A DNA stretch of 19,570 nt, taken from Ignavibacteria bacterium (lineage in GTDB: Bacteria; Bacteroidota; Ignavibacteria; Ignavibacteriales; Melioribacteraceae). The notes under the pieces were generated by a model. The model saw only the letters and a program-made list of their open reading frames with translations. It was not told the DNA's origin and searched no databases. The translations under genes and the position numbers were made by a program. The stretch lies in the NCBI GenBank assembly GCA_003233295.1, contig QILJ01000167.1:1-19570 (forward strand), read 5' to 3'. How positions within the stretch are numbered: position 1 is the stretch's first letter; every line of letters begins with the position of its first letter. This document shows, piece by piece, positions 1 through 8,145 of the stretch.

Positions 1-1325
1 CCTCTAGCAGCTTATAATAGTCCGAAGTGGCGAAGGGTATGTGGTATTTTTTTGCCAGACTGGTAGCATTGAGGCCACCGGCGGAAGCTATATATTTGAT
101 TTGATCTTGGTTTAACTTTAACGCTGGCAGCATGGTCATTTTGGTAAAATTTCCTGCTCCAATAATACCTATTGATGGCTTTGTAGGTTTAAAACTAGCG
201 TTGGCAACGGCTACTAATGAACCATAGCCATCTTTTTTATCTTCAGAGGTTGGATACTCAATAAGTGAGGCTACTGAACCCGGCTGAGACATATCACCAT
301 AAATTTGTAAGTAATCCGCCAAAGCTACCCGTTGAGTAATTAGATGATCAACCTTGAGGTTTCCATTTGATATGGCATTTAAAACTGCTTCAAAATTTCG
401 TTTTTCAGTCCACCTAACAAAAGGCAATGGATAATCCACTCCGTTTTGCTCATAATTGAAATCATACCTTCCTGGGCCATATGAACAGGACACCTGAAAG
501 GTCAACTCTTTTTCATAAAATTCAGCGCGATTAAGCTCCAAACCCACTACCCCAACCAGTATGATCCTGCCCCGTTTGCGACTCATCTGTGCTGATTGGG
601 AAACGATTTTATTGGCCTTAGCACTAGCAGTAATAAGCACCGCATCCGCTCCAATACCCCCGGTGAGGTTATTGACAAATTTAACTGGATCTTGTTGCGC
701 GCTATTGACAACTTTGATCCCAATATTAGCCGCAATCGCAAGTTTTTGCTCGTTTAGGTCAATGCCTATAACCTGGCAGCCACTGGCCTTCAGCAATTGA
801 ATGGTAATCAACCCAATCAAACCCAGTCCAACCACTACCACTGTTTCCCCCAATTCCGATTTGGCCAAGCGAACCCCCTGAAAAAGTCGCAGATTCACTA
901 TCAACACCATCCGGAATGCGGGCTACCAGATTCTTAGGCACACATACAAATTCAGCATGAGGGCCGTTGGACGCCACCTGGTCACCCACCGAAAACTCAG
1001 TTACGCCCACTCCAACCTCCACCACCTCGCCCACATTGCAATAACCCAAAGGCAAAGGCTGGTCCAGTTTGTTAAAGACTGCTTCTAGGGTTGGCAGCAG
1101 CCCATCGCTTTTAATTTTTTCCAAAACTATCTTTACCTTTTCCGGCTGCTGTCGGGCCTTAGCAACCAGGGAAGCTTTGCCAAATTCAACCAGCATGCGC
1201 TCAGTACCCAGGGAGACCAGGCTGTGGGTGGTCCGGATCAATAAGCTTCCCGGAGAGGCAAGAGGTGCAGGGACTTCTTCCAAGGAGGTGACGCCTGATT
1301 TAAGGTTTTGGATGATTTGGAGCAT
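1..1325 (-). pseudogene. Two-domain oxidoreductase (zinc-type alcohol dehydrogenase + Gfo/Idh), frameshifted and cut by window edge
   Basis: The ATG at 1325 opens a reading frame with a clear MDR (zinc-type alcohol dehydrogenase-like) N-terminus; visible motifs are SLGTERMLVEFGKA and LPLGYCNVGEV. About residue 148 (base 880) this frame leaves the family pattern and stops at 759. Hand translation shows that the protein continues in another minus-strand frame, from CAG at 880-878, with no stop through base 1 (over 290 codons). That part holds the MDR Rossmann motif VVVVGLGLIGL and then a second Rossmann start, IGIIGAGNF, of the Gfo/Idh/MocA domain at about bases 175-145. Intact relatives are about 700 residues and occur in Bacteroidota polysaccharide loci; their substrate is not firmly known. 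Compared with the family, roughly eight residues (a VLGAIGL-like stretch) are missing at the break, consistent with a ~23-base deletion. This could be real decay or a sequencing/assembly error. It starts 24 bases after the preceding glycosyltransferase gene. Confidence 0.85.
878..887 (-). other. Frameshift/deletion junction inside the two-domain oxidoreductase
   Basis: On the minus strand the bases read GCG ACT TTT T followed by CAG GGG GTT CGC. The codons before the lone T match the end of a conserved S-A-T-F segment. The codons from CAG onward match the following Q-G-V-R-L-A segment in a different frame. About eight codons expected between them are absent and one base is left over, so the reading frame is lost. 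The site lies next to a run of five T and a run of five G on the minus strand. Confidence 0.75.
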
Positions 1326-1349
1326 TAGAATATTTTACTCTTTGCTTAG

Positions 1350-2444
1350 TTAAACAAGTCTTTTGTAGTAGGTTTTAAGTTTGTCGAACGCCACCTGGCT
1401 GGTATAATTGGCTAACAATAGTTGCCTGGCTTTAAAGGCTTTTTTCCTTGCAATCTGTCTTTCGTTACTTATCTCCACTAAGCAGCCAGCAATGCTAATT
1501 GGAGAGGTATCATCCAAAAAATAGGCGCTGTCTGGATCTAAAATATCCGGCAGGAATCCTTGATGGGTGGTAACGATTACCATTCCCATCATCATAGCTT
1601 CGTTTATGGTATTATTATGACCTTCTCCGCTATGAGTTGTTGGGTAGCAATAAATATCATTTCTTTGATAGTAATCATGTAGCTTATCATGCGGAATTAT
1701 TCCCATTCTGTTGATTTTTAACGAACTCGGAACTTTAACAGAATCTAACCACGACTTGAACTCTGGATGTTCTTTACCTATAAAAGTCAGTTCTATTTGT
1801 AACTCCTTTGCTACCACTAGACATGCTTCAACCAACTGGAACACACCTTTCTCCTTGAATTGATAGCCAACGAATAATATCCTTATTTCAGGATATTCTA
1901 GCTTTGAATTCACAGTGTGAGGTATTTCCTCTAATGGAACAAAGTTAGGATGATAATAAACCTTTCCAGGGTAATTCACGGTCAGGAAATCAACATAGCT
2001 TTTCCCCTGACATAGTATTATTTTCGAGTGCTTAAGACAAAACAAGCACAAGTGTTTATTTAGGACACCAGTAGTGCTGAACCAAGTAAGGAAAACCCCT
2101 GCCTTTATTTCGTAAACCACTGGAATTCTGCATATCCTGGAAATAAATATTACCAAAAACTCACGGTAAATTGCCGTTCGATATTGGGCAAGGATATGAA
2201 TAATTCTTGGTTTTATCTTCCATAAATTTATTAGAAAAGTCCAGAGATCTTTGAGCAGTCTTAAGCCTAAAAACTTTTTCTTTGACTGGCCTCTAATTGA
2301 ATGATAACAAGGAATTATTTTAAAATCCTGATCCTTGAACCAATCTAAGTATAATAGCATTTTACGAGTGTATCCCCCGGTGCCACCTCCATAGGCACCA
2401 TCCGAGTGAGCAACTATAGGACCGAATAGCAATACTCTGTACAT
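1350..2444 (-). CDS. Glycosyltransferase family 4 (GT-B fold)
   Basis: A 364-residue retaining-type GT4 glycosyltransferase, expected at the cytoplasmic side of the inner membrane, adding one sugar to the lipid-linked repeat unit. The N-terminal half has a glycine-rich start (GPIVAHSDGAYGGGTGGYT, about 8-26). The C-terminal Rossmann domain begins at ILFVGYQFKEKGV (189-201), where Lys198 sits in the usual nucleotide-phosphate-binding position. The E-x7-E signature is present as EGHNNTINE (274-282), followed by AMMMGMVIVTT. The length is normal for the family. Its ATG at 2444 overlaps the stop of the upstream asparagine-synthase-like gene in TAATG, implying translational coupling. Donor and acceptor cannot be read from the sequence. 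Confidence 0.92.
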   Translation of the reverse strand: MYRVLLFGPIVAHSDGAYGGGTGGYTRKMLLYLDWFKDQDFKIIPCYHSIRGQSKKKFLGLRLLKDLWTFLINLWKIKPRIIHILAQYRTAIYREFLVIFISRICRIPVVYEIKAGVFLTWFSTTGVLNKHLCLFCLKHSKIILCQGKSYVDFLTVNYPGKVYYHPNFVPLEEIPHTVNSKLEYPEIRILFVGYQFKEKGVFQLVEACLVVAKELQIELTFIGKEHPEFKSWLDSVKVPSSLKINRMGIIPHDKLHDYYQRNDIYCYPTTHSGEGHNNTINEAMMMGMVIVTTHQGFLPDILDPDSAYFLDDTSPISIAGCLVEISNERQIARKKAFKARQLLLANYTSQVAFDKLKTYYKRLV

Positions 2445-4366
2445 TAATCAGGCAATTCTACATTGAAGTAATTCATCCAGCCAAAAAGCATCATTAAGGC
2501 CCACAGCCTTTGGCTTGATCGATAGGTACTAATCTTTGAGTTCTTATGACTATGCTGCAACGCCTCCTCTTGTATCTCCTTAACATAAGTCAAAGAAATC
2601 AGTTCACTTAGTGGGTTTTCTTTAGAGAATAATTTACTTGCAAGTATCTGATATTCAATATTTTGATATGTATGAAGAGGAATTGCAAATCCTTGTTTTG
2701 GATGATTAAAGACACTGGCTGGTAAATATTTTCTCATCATTTTCCTAATTATATATTTGCCCTTACCTCCATTTACCATCATATTACCCGGCAATCTTAA
2801 AGAGGCTTCGAATAAGTTTGAATCAAGAAACGGAGCCCTCACTTCGAGCGAGTTGGCCATGCTCATTCGGTCTACTTTTATCAGCATGTTAGAAGGCAGA
2901 TTATATCTCAAACGATAATTCATCATTTGACGAATGTCACTTAAACCTAGGTTGTCATCAAAATATTCTTGATAAATTGGATAGCTGAATCCATTTGAGC
3001 CACTTTTGCCACAGAGTCTTAAAACTTCATTATCACTAAACATTTGATGCATCACAAGTGGTACATGCCGATGTTGATGATAAGACAAATCAACCGCCTT
3101 GTTTAATTGGCGTAATAGAGACGAGTTTTTAAGCAATCCACTTTCAGTCGATAGTGTGGAGGCACTATAAGAAATTAACTTTCTTATAGAAATCGGAAGT
3201 TTTCTTAATGAGTTGACCTGTTTCCACCATTGAAATATTTTGTATCCACCAAAAATTTCATCTCCACCATCACCTGATAGAGCAACCTTCACATGCTTCG
3301 CTATTTCTTGTGTTACCAGGAAGGTTGGGATACAGGAAGAATCGCTAAATGGCACTCCAAAGTGGTCCAGCAACTTCCAAAAAAGTGATTCACTGAAATC
3401 CTCGTTTGGAATCGAAATTTGATAATGGTCTGTGCATAGGTGTTGGGCAACCTCTTTTGCAATTTTGCTCTCATCATATTTGACGTTTTCGAATTGAACT
3501 GTAAAAGTCTTGATTCTGGAGCTAGAGTGTTTTTGCATCATTGCCACAACGCTGCTGGAATCAATTCCTCCTGACAGGAAGGCACCTATTGGTACATCAC
3601 TGATCATTTGTCTGCTAACTGCTTGTTGGAAAAGAGGTTCCAAGGAATCTATTGCCTCAGCTTCATTTTTGAATGCGTTATCCTGATGGAATTGAGGGTT
3701 AAAATACTTACGTAGAGACAACCCGTACTCATTGATTGTCATTAAATGACCAGGTGGAAGGCTATAGATATCCTTGAACATAGTTAATGGTTCAGGAACT
3801 ATTCCGGTTTTCAAATAGTATTTTAATGCCGTTATGTTAAGAACCCTTGGAATATCTGTGTTTTGTATCAGTGATGTCAACTCACTGGAATACGAAATAT
3901 TTCCATCCCCTTCATGATAATATAGGGGTTTTTCACCAAATGGGTCTCTTCCCAAAACTACCCTATTTGTGGTTTTATCGAAAAGGCTGAAAGCGAACAT
4001 GCCTTGTAAATACTCCGCCAAGTGCAGACCATACTCCTCATACAGATGCACTATGACCTCAGAATCGGAAGAAGTTCTAAATCGATGGCCTTTCAGGCCA
4101 AGTTCCTTCTTTAATTGCTGGAAATTGTAAATCTCACCATTGAAAAATAACGCTACCGATCGATCCTCATTGTAAATTGGTTGCTTGCCTCCTTGCACAT
4201 CAATAATTGACAATCGTCTCATAGCCATTGAACAATTGTCAAAAGAGGCAAATCCCTCATCATCAGGGCCTCGATGAATAAGGTGTTTGTTCATGAGCTG
4301 AACAACCTTATCCCTTGTGTATGATTCCTTTGAATTTGTGCTTACAATTCCACAAATACCGCACAT
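2444..4366 (-). CDS. asnB: Asparagine synthase-like glutamine amidotransferase (AsnB type)
   Basis: A complete 640-residue class II glutamine amidotransferase fused to an ATP-pyrophosphatase synthetase domain. After Met removal the N-terminal nucleophile is Cys2 (MCGICGIV). Glutaminase-site residues are visible as RRLSIID (50-56), NGEIY (76-80) and Asp101. The ATP-binding P-loop is SGGIDS (265-270), and GDGGDEIFGGY follows further on. The fold makes asparagine in central metabolism. Homologues in polysaccharide clusters (for example WbpS of Pseudomonas aeruginosa) are linked to converting sugar carboxylates to carboxamides. From its place between a methyltransferase and a glycosyltransferase, a role in amidating a uronic or nonulosonic acid of the glycan is more likely than asparagine supply, but this is inference. 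ATG start at 4366, 25 bases after the previous stop. Confidence 0.95.
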   Translation of the reverse strand: MCGICGIVSTNSKESYTRDKVVQLMNKHLIHRGPDDEGFASFDNCSMAMRRLSIIDVQGGKQPIYNEDRSVALFFNGEIYNFQQLKKELGLKGHRFRTSSDSEVIVHLYEEYGLHLAEYLQGMFAFSLFDKTTNRVVLGRDPFGEKPLYYHEGDGNISYSSELTSLIQNTDIPRVLNITALKYYLKTGIVPEPLTMFKDIYSLPPGHLMTINEYGLSLRKYFNPQFHQDNAFKNEAEAIDSLEPLFQQAVSRQMISDVPIGAFLSGGIDSSSVVAMMQKHSSSRIKTFTVQFENVKYDESKIAKEVAQHLCTDHYQISIPNEDFSESLFWKLLDHFGVPFSDSSCIPTFLVTQEIAKHVKVALSGDGGDEIFGGYKIFQWWKQVNSLRKLPISIRKLISYSASTLSTESGLLKNSSLLRQLNKAVDLSYHQHRHVPLVMHQMFSDNEVLRLCGKSGSNGFSYPIYQEYFDDNLGLSDIRQMMNYRLRYNLPSNMLIKVDRMSMANSLEVRAPFLDSNLFEASLRLPGNMMVNGGKGKYIIRKMMRKYLPASVFNHPKQGFAIPLHTYQNIEYQILASKLFSKENPLSELISLTYVKEIQEEALQHSHKNSKISTYRSSQRLWALMMLFGWMNYFNVELPD

Positions 4367-4391
4367 AGTTGGGTTATTTACCGATTCATTC

Positions 4392-5480
4392 TTATTGGAG
4401 AAATTCTCCTTCTATACCAGGGCCCATTGGTTGCTTCAGAATCTTCTTATTGGCTTCTAATTCCTCCGGAGTACCTTTAACAGCGGTAAGACTAACCCAG
4501 CCGGCCCGGCTGTTATTTACGCTTATTTCAGAAAGTCCTTTCCTAGTAAACCACTGAAAGAGATCCTTAGAACGATACTGATGAACTATTTTTGTTGCAT
4601 AGGTATCGAAAGTATCAACCATGGAACATTGTACAGGTAAATGAGGATAACAAGTTGAAGGGAATAAATACCTTAAATATTTTAGAATTGGAACTTTATT
4701 TAAATAATGCAAAATTGGGATCCACAATTTGCAATACCATAAAAAGATTCTAGAAGGTATGCGAGTTGTAATACTTCTAAACAGTTCTGCTCTCCACATG
4801 TTTAACGCCCATAACAATTCCAAAGTGCTGACTTTTAAACTATTTCTGTTTGGTCTGCGGTAAAGGGATATGTCATATAGACTAAGGCCAATTCTTCCTG
4901 CTTCTTTGGTGGTATCAACCATAATATCAAATGCCTTTTCTGGAGTTGGGGTATGATGTAAAACCCCGATAGAATAAGATAGATCAAAATAGCCTGGCCG
5001 AATCGGCAACTTGAAAATATCACCCTGTACAAAAAACACGTTATCTCTTCCACCAAGATTATCTTGGGATGCATCAACAGCATCCGTGGCGTCGATGCCC
5101 ACGATTAGCTTTGGATTCCGTTTACTAACAATATCCACGAATCTACCTGCCCCAGAACCGAACTCTATTACTGTTTTACCTTGCACCATTTCCTGTGTCC
5201 AACCAATTTCGGAATTCCACCTTATTCCAGACTCTTTATACACACCATTGTCTAATTGGCTGTTAGCGAATGTTTTCCATTGAGGGCCAAAACTATCGGC
5301 ATAATAATTAGAAGTTGTAAATCTTGGTATGTAATTAATTATTGGAAATGTGCAATGACATGATTTACATGAAAGAATTCCTTCTTTAATTTCATTTGCT
5401 TCCTTGATTTTTTCTTCTTCGATATTTAGAAAACCAGAACAGTTCGGGCATTGAAGAAAATCTAAATACTGTATTTTCAT
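4392..5480 (-). CDS. Class I SAM-dependent methyltransferase with N-terminal zinc-ribbon (Trm112-like) segment
   Basis: A 362-residue protein. The first ~55 residues carry two Cys pairs, CPNC (11-14) and CKSC (38-41), the pattern of a Trm112-like zinc ribbon seen at the front of some sugar and natural-product methyltransferases. The Rossmann methyltransferase core follows: motif I is IEFGSGAGRF (105-114), the acidic residue after strand 2 is Asp130 in VGID, GDIFKLP is at 153-159, and the Methyltransf_11-type IGVLHHTP is at 171-178. A long C-terminal half rich in aromatic and basic residues may hold the acceptor site. It probably methylates a sugar hydroxyl or amine of the repeat unit; the target is unknown. 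ATG at 5480, 22 bases after the preceding stop, with an AT-rich leader and no Shine-Dalgarno motif. Confidence 0.9.
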   Translation of the reverse strand: MKIQYLDFLQCPNCSGFLNIEEEKIKEANEIKEGILSCKSCHCTFPIINYIPRFTTSNYYADSFGPQWKTFANSQLDNGVYKESGIRWNSEIGWTQEMVQGKTVIEFGSGAGRFVDIVSKRNPKLIVGIDATDAVDASQDNLGGRDNVFFVQGDIFKLPIRPGYFDLSYSIGVLHHTPTPEKAFDIMVDTTKEAGRIGLSLYDISLYRRPNRNSLKVSTLELLWALNMWRAELFRSITTRIPSRIFLWYCKLWIPILHYLNKVPILKYLRYLFPSTCYPHLPVQCSMVDTFDTYATKIVHQYRSKDLFQWFTRKGLSEISVNNSRAGWVSLTAVKGTPEELEANKKILKQPMGPGIEGEFLQ

Positions 5481-5502
5481 ATATTTGAATAACCCACTTT
5501 AA

Positions 5503-6054
5503 TTATAATTCTTTTATAATCCTAAAAGGTGTTCCTCCAACTATAGTGTTGCTAGGAACATCCTTATTTACCAATGTATGAGCACCTACTATCACATTAT
5601 CACCAATATGAACTCCTTTCAGAATTGTGCACTTATCACCTAGCCATACGTTATTGCCGATCCGTACGGACTTGCACTCATAGCCCTGAAAACTCAGTTT
5701 ATTTTCCTGGTACTGGTATCTATGATCATGATCCAGAATCGTAACAAACTTAGCGATCGCAACATTATCCCCGATACTAATGCTCTTATGAGCAATGATA
5801 CTTGAATATTGATTGATTGTTATATTCTTACCCAGGACTAGCTTACCAGATGTAAATATCTGAACGTTGTTGCTGAGGACAACCTTACTTCCAAAAACCA
5901 GTTGGCCCGATTTCCTTATTATGAAATCACAATGACTTCCAATAATACTAAGACCGTTGGTTTTGAATCTCTTACAGTAAAATAATCTCAGGAAAGCAAA
6001 TCGTATGACTCCCTTCAAACGGTAATAAAAAGTATCATGATATACCCTGAGCAC
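5503..6054 (-). CDS. Left-handed beta-helix (hexapeptide repeat) acyltransferase, WcaF/MaA-like
   Basis: A 183-residue member of the hexapeptide acyltransferase superfamily, probably a trimeric acetyl-CoA-dependent O-acetyltransferase acting on a sugar. Imperfect hexapeptide turns run from about residue 50 to 165 (for example LVFGSKVVLSNNV, ISIGDNVAIAKFV, VRIGNNVWLGDKC). The loop TILDHDHRYQ (105-114) holds the histidines expected at the active site, and the C-terminal IVGGTPFRII is the usual family ending. The start is GTG at 6054, six bases after the sulfotransferase stop; no ATG occurs early enough to replace it. The acceptor is not identifiable. It lies directly downstream of a sulfotransferase gene, in a run of decorating enzymes. 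Confidence 0.92.
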   Translation of the reverse strand: MLRVYHDTFYYRLKGVIRFAFLRLFYCKRFKTNGLSIIGSHCDFIIRKSGQLVFGSKVVLSNNVQIFTSGKLVLGKNITINQYSSIIAHKSISIGDNVAIAKFVTILDHDHRYQYQENKLSFQGYECKSVRIGNNVWLGDKCTILKGVHIGDNVIVGAHTLVNKDVPSNTIVGGTPFRIIKEL

Positions 6055-6060
6055 GAGAGA

Positions 6061-6873
6061 TTACTTAATTAAATAGGGCTGAACAATCCGAGATAGTAGC
6101 AAGTTGATAAATTTCCTCTTCAAAACGATATATTTAGGCATTTGGAAGGTATTATTGATGATTTTAAATTCGTTCAAATCGGCTGGCAAAGTTGCTCCGT
6201 ATGAACGTTCATACCTGGGATATAACTCCTCTAAAAGGTAGTGGTATAATTTAACGTCTTCCTGATTGTTGTGGACAATTTTTGTTTGAATGTCGGATGG
6301 TATTTCATCATACTTAATTGAACCAAATCTGTATTCTTTTTGATTAGCCTTTGAATATTGCAAACTGAATTGCTTTAACCCCAATATTTTTTCTAACATA
6401 ATTAAAGACTGATCGTAACGTTCTAACAGTCCCACGAAACCATACTTTTGAGAAATTATTTTCTTAGCGTCTAAGAAGGTTCTTTTGCCAGATATTCTGT
6501 AGCATTGAAAATTATTGAAATATGCATCATTAGCAAACGATTCGGCTGTCCAATCAATCCTCATAACGTTTTTTTGCCAATTTAAATGACTCATGTATCT
6601 GCTAATAGGCTCTCGAAGAAAAGTAAGATAAAATACATCATTATTGAACACTTCTTCATAACCCAGAAACGCTCCCATCCGGTGTCCACCGATACCTGTA
6701 ACTGTAAGCGGCCATACATTCAACAATTTTCTTAAATCTTGCTTGGTGAATTGCTCACCAAAATTTGGATTTGGTGTTAGATAACTGTTAAGTACCCTGT
6801 ATAATATATTATGTAGAGTTATTCCTCCGGCTTTTTCAATATGTACAAAACATATAAACCTACTTTGCTGCAA
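6061..6873 (-). CDS. Sulfotransferase family protein (PAPS-dependent, Sulfotransfer_2-like)
   Basis: A 270-residue protein with the two phosphoadenosine-phosphosulfate-binding signatures of carbohydrate sulfotransferases. The 5'-phosphosulfate loop is FVHIEKAGGITLHNIL (9-24). The 3'-phosphate site is LTFLREPISRYMSHL (83-97), with Arg87 and Ser95 in the expected places. It should move sulfate from PAPS to a hydroxyl or amino group of the repeat unit in the cytoplasm. The length suits a minimal Golgi-type catalytic domain without a membrane anchor. The start appears to be TTG at 6873, because the frame has no ATG before the essential first motif. The gene overlaps the polymerase gene by 14 bases. 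Genes supplying PAPS are not in the window. Confidence 0.88.
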   Translation of the reverse strand: MQQSRFICFVHIEKAGGITLHNILYRVLNSYLTPNPNFGEQFTKQDLRKLLNVWPLTVTGIGGHRMGAFLGYEEVFNNDVFYLTFLREPISRYMSHLNWQKNVMRIDWTAESFANDAYFNNFQCYRISGKRTFLDAKKIISQKYGFVGLLERYDQSLIMLEKILGLKQFSLQYSKANQKEYRFGSIKYDEIPSDIQTKIVHNNQEDVKLYHYLLEELYPRYERSYGATLPADLNEFKIINNTFQMPKYIVLKRKFINLLLSRIVQPYLIK

Positions 6874-8134
6874 CCTGTAATGTTTTAACCTGAGAGCTCT
6901 GATGATCCTGGTAGGTTCTGGAACAGATCAGAACTGCAAACCAAAACAACCCACTTAACATACCACGTGACACAAATGATGAAAGTACGACGATAACAAA
7001 TGTTACAAAAAGGAATACATGGGTATTATAATTTAAATGTAACTTAAGGCGTGAAAGACACAGCTTAAAAACCAAATAAAAATATATAATAAGTAAAGCT
7101 AAAGATATAACCCCACCCTCAACTAATAGTTCTATATATAGACTATGTAACCCCAGACCGGTAAGTCCTTTATTTATTCTTTTATTGACATAATAGGGCA
7201 GTAGATCAGACATATATTTCTTGAAATAATGAATATTGCTTCTGAATTGACCCATACCCAACCCTATAAAATTTGAATCTATAAAGGCTTCGAGGCCACC
7301 TTTCCATAAATATATTCTTATGTCATCCTCTTCCTGTTCCAATTTAAAGAAGAACCTACTTTCAAATACTTTATCTAAGATTTTATTAGTTGTTTGCGCT
7401 TGATGAGTTGTAAAAAGATTATAAGATAAGAACACCAGAAAGCCAAATAGTACAAATCTTAAAATATTTCTGGATTTAATTGATATAGTTACAAACAGAA
7501 CAGCACCGATAAGTAAGAATATCACTCCACTTCTTGATCCAGAAGCAAATACTGCCAATATCATTATGGCTATAATTCCTACGTAGATCAAATTAACTAG
7601 TCTAAACGCTTTGAACCTACTTTTCCAGATCGATTTCATGATGTATAAAATACTGATGACAATCGCGATAGCTGCGGAATTCGGATTATCCATAAAACCC
7701 GACTCTCGGAGAGTTGATCCGGTAAAATAGTAGTTAATTACCATCAATACAGCATTCACTATTATACCTAATGTAAAAAAGAAAAGAATGTTATTTAATT
7801 GTTTATAGGTTAAATCCAATTTTTTTATGCTTAAAAAAATCAGCAGATTAAAAATAATCTGTAAGAAATCGTTTAAGAACCCGGCAAGGTTGATACTTTC
7901 ACCAATTGTATAAAAAATAATGGTCAGAATCCCGCCATATATTACGATTGCCGATAAATATTTATCAATCTTGTTTTTATGATATAGAAAGGAGCCATAA
8001 GTAAATGATGCCAGAACGATTATCAATATTCCAACAATCCTGTAAGGTTTGAATATAGTATCAATACTAAATAGATCTAGAAGGATATGTTCAAATGATA
8101 CCAAAAATGCATACAAGTAGACTAATCTTCTCAA
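6860..8134 (-). CDS. wzy: O-antigen polymerase/ligase-like membrane protein (Wzy candidate)
   Basis: A 424-residue, very hydrophobic protein with about ten to twelve membrane segments and one large hydrophilic loop at about residues 240-330. Motifs of the Wzy_C/O-antigen-ligase fold are seen: SGSRSG (198-203) at a membrane edge, DIRIYLWKGGLEAF (271-284), GLGMGQF (291-297), and GLHSLYIELLVEGG (328-341) with His330. In a cluster with its own Wzx-type flippase, the likely role is periplasmic polymerisation of repeat units; a WaaL-type ligase cannot be excluded by sequence alone. The start is probably TTG at 8134, 11 bases after the previous stop, but it is uncertain. The gene is very AT-rich (a hand-counted 60-base line gives 25% GC), typical of serotype-specific genes. 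Confidence 0.85.
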   Translation of the reverse strand: MRRLVYLYAFLVSFEHILLDLFSIDTIFKPYRIVGILIIVLASFTYGSFLYHKNKIDKYLSAIVIYGGILTIIFYTIGESINLAGFLNDFLQIIFNLLIFLSIKKLDLTYKQLNNILFFFTLGIIVNAVLMVINYYFTGSTLRESGFMDNPNSAAIAIVISILYIMKSIWKSRFKAFRLVNLIYVGIIAIMILAVFASGSRSGVIFLLIGAVLFVTISIKSRNILRFVLFGFLVFLSYNLFTTHQAQTTNKILDKVFESRFFFKLEQEEDDIRIYLWKGGLEAFIDSNFIGLGMGQFRSNIHYFKKYMSDLLPYYVNKRINKGLTGLGLHSLYIELLVEGGVISLALLIIYFYLVFKLCLSRLKLHLNYNTHVFLFVTFVIVVLSSFVSRGMLSGLFWFAVLICSRTYQDHQSSQVKTLQVAAK

Positions 8135-8145
8135 TGTTTTGCTTG

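Noticed and set aside
561..800. Plus-strand open frame opposite the two-domain oxidoreductase
   Set aside because: The minus strand here encodes the conserved MDR Rossmann region in the shifted frame, which explains the open plus-strand frame.
759..877. Last ~40 codons of the minus-strand frame that starts at 1325, as a genuine protein end
   Set aside because: The other minus-strand frame over the same bases gives the conserved GVRLAKSELGETVVVVGLG pattern, so this tail is an out-of-frame product of the frameshift.
4397..4409. Hyphenated palindrome GGAGAA-A-TTCTCC as a terminator or operator
   Set aside because: It lies in the coding end of the methyltransferase, the centre is too short for a hairpin loop, and no T-run follows on the transcribed strand.
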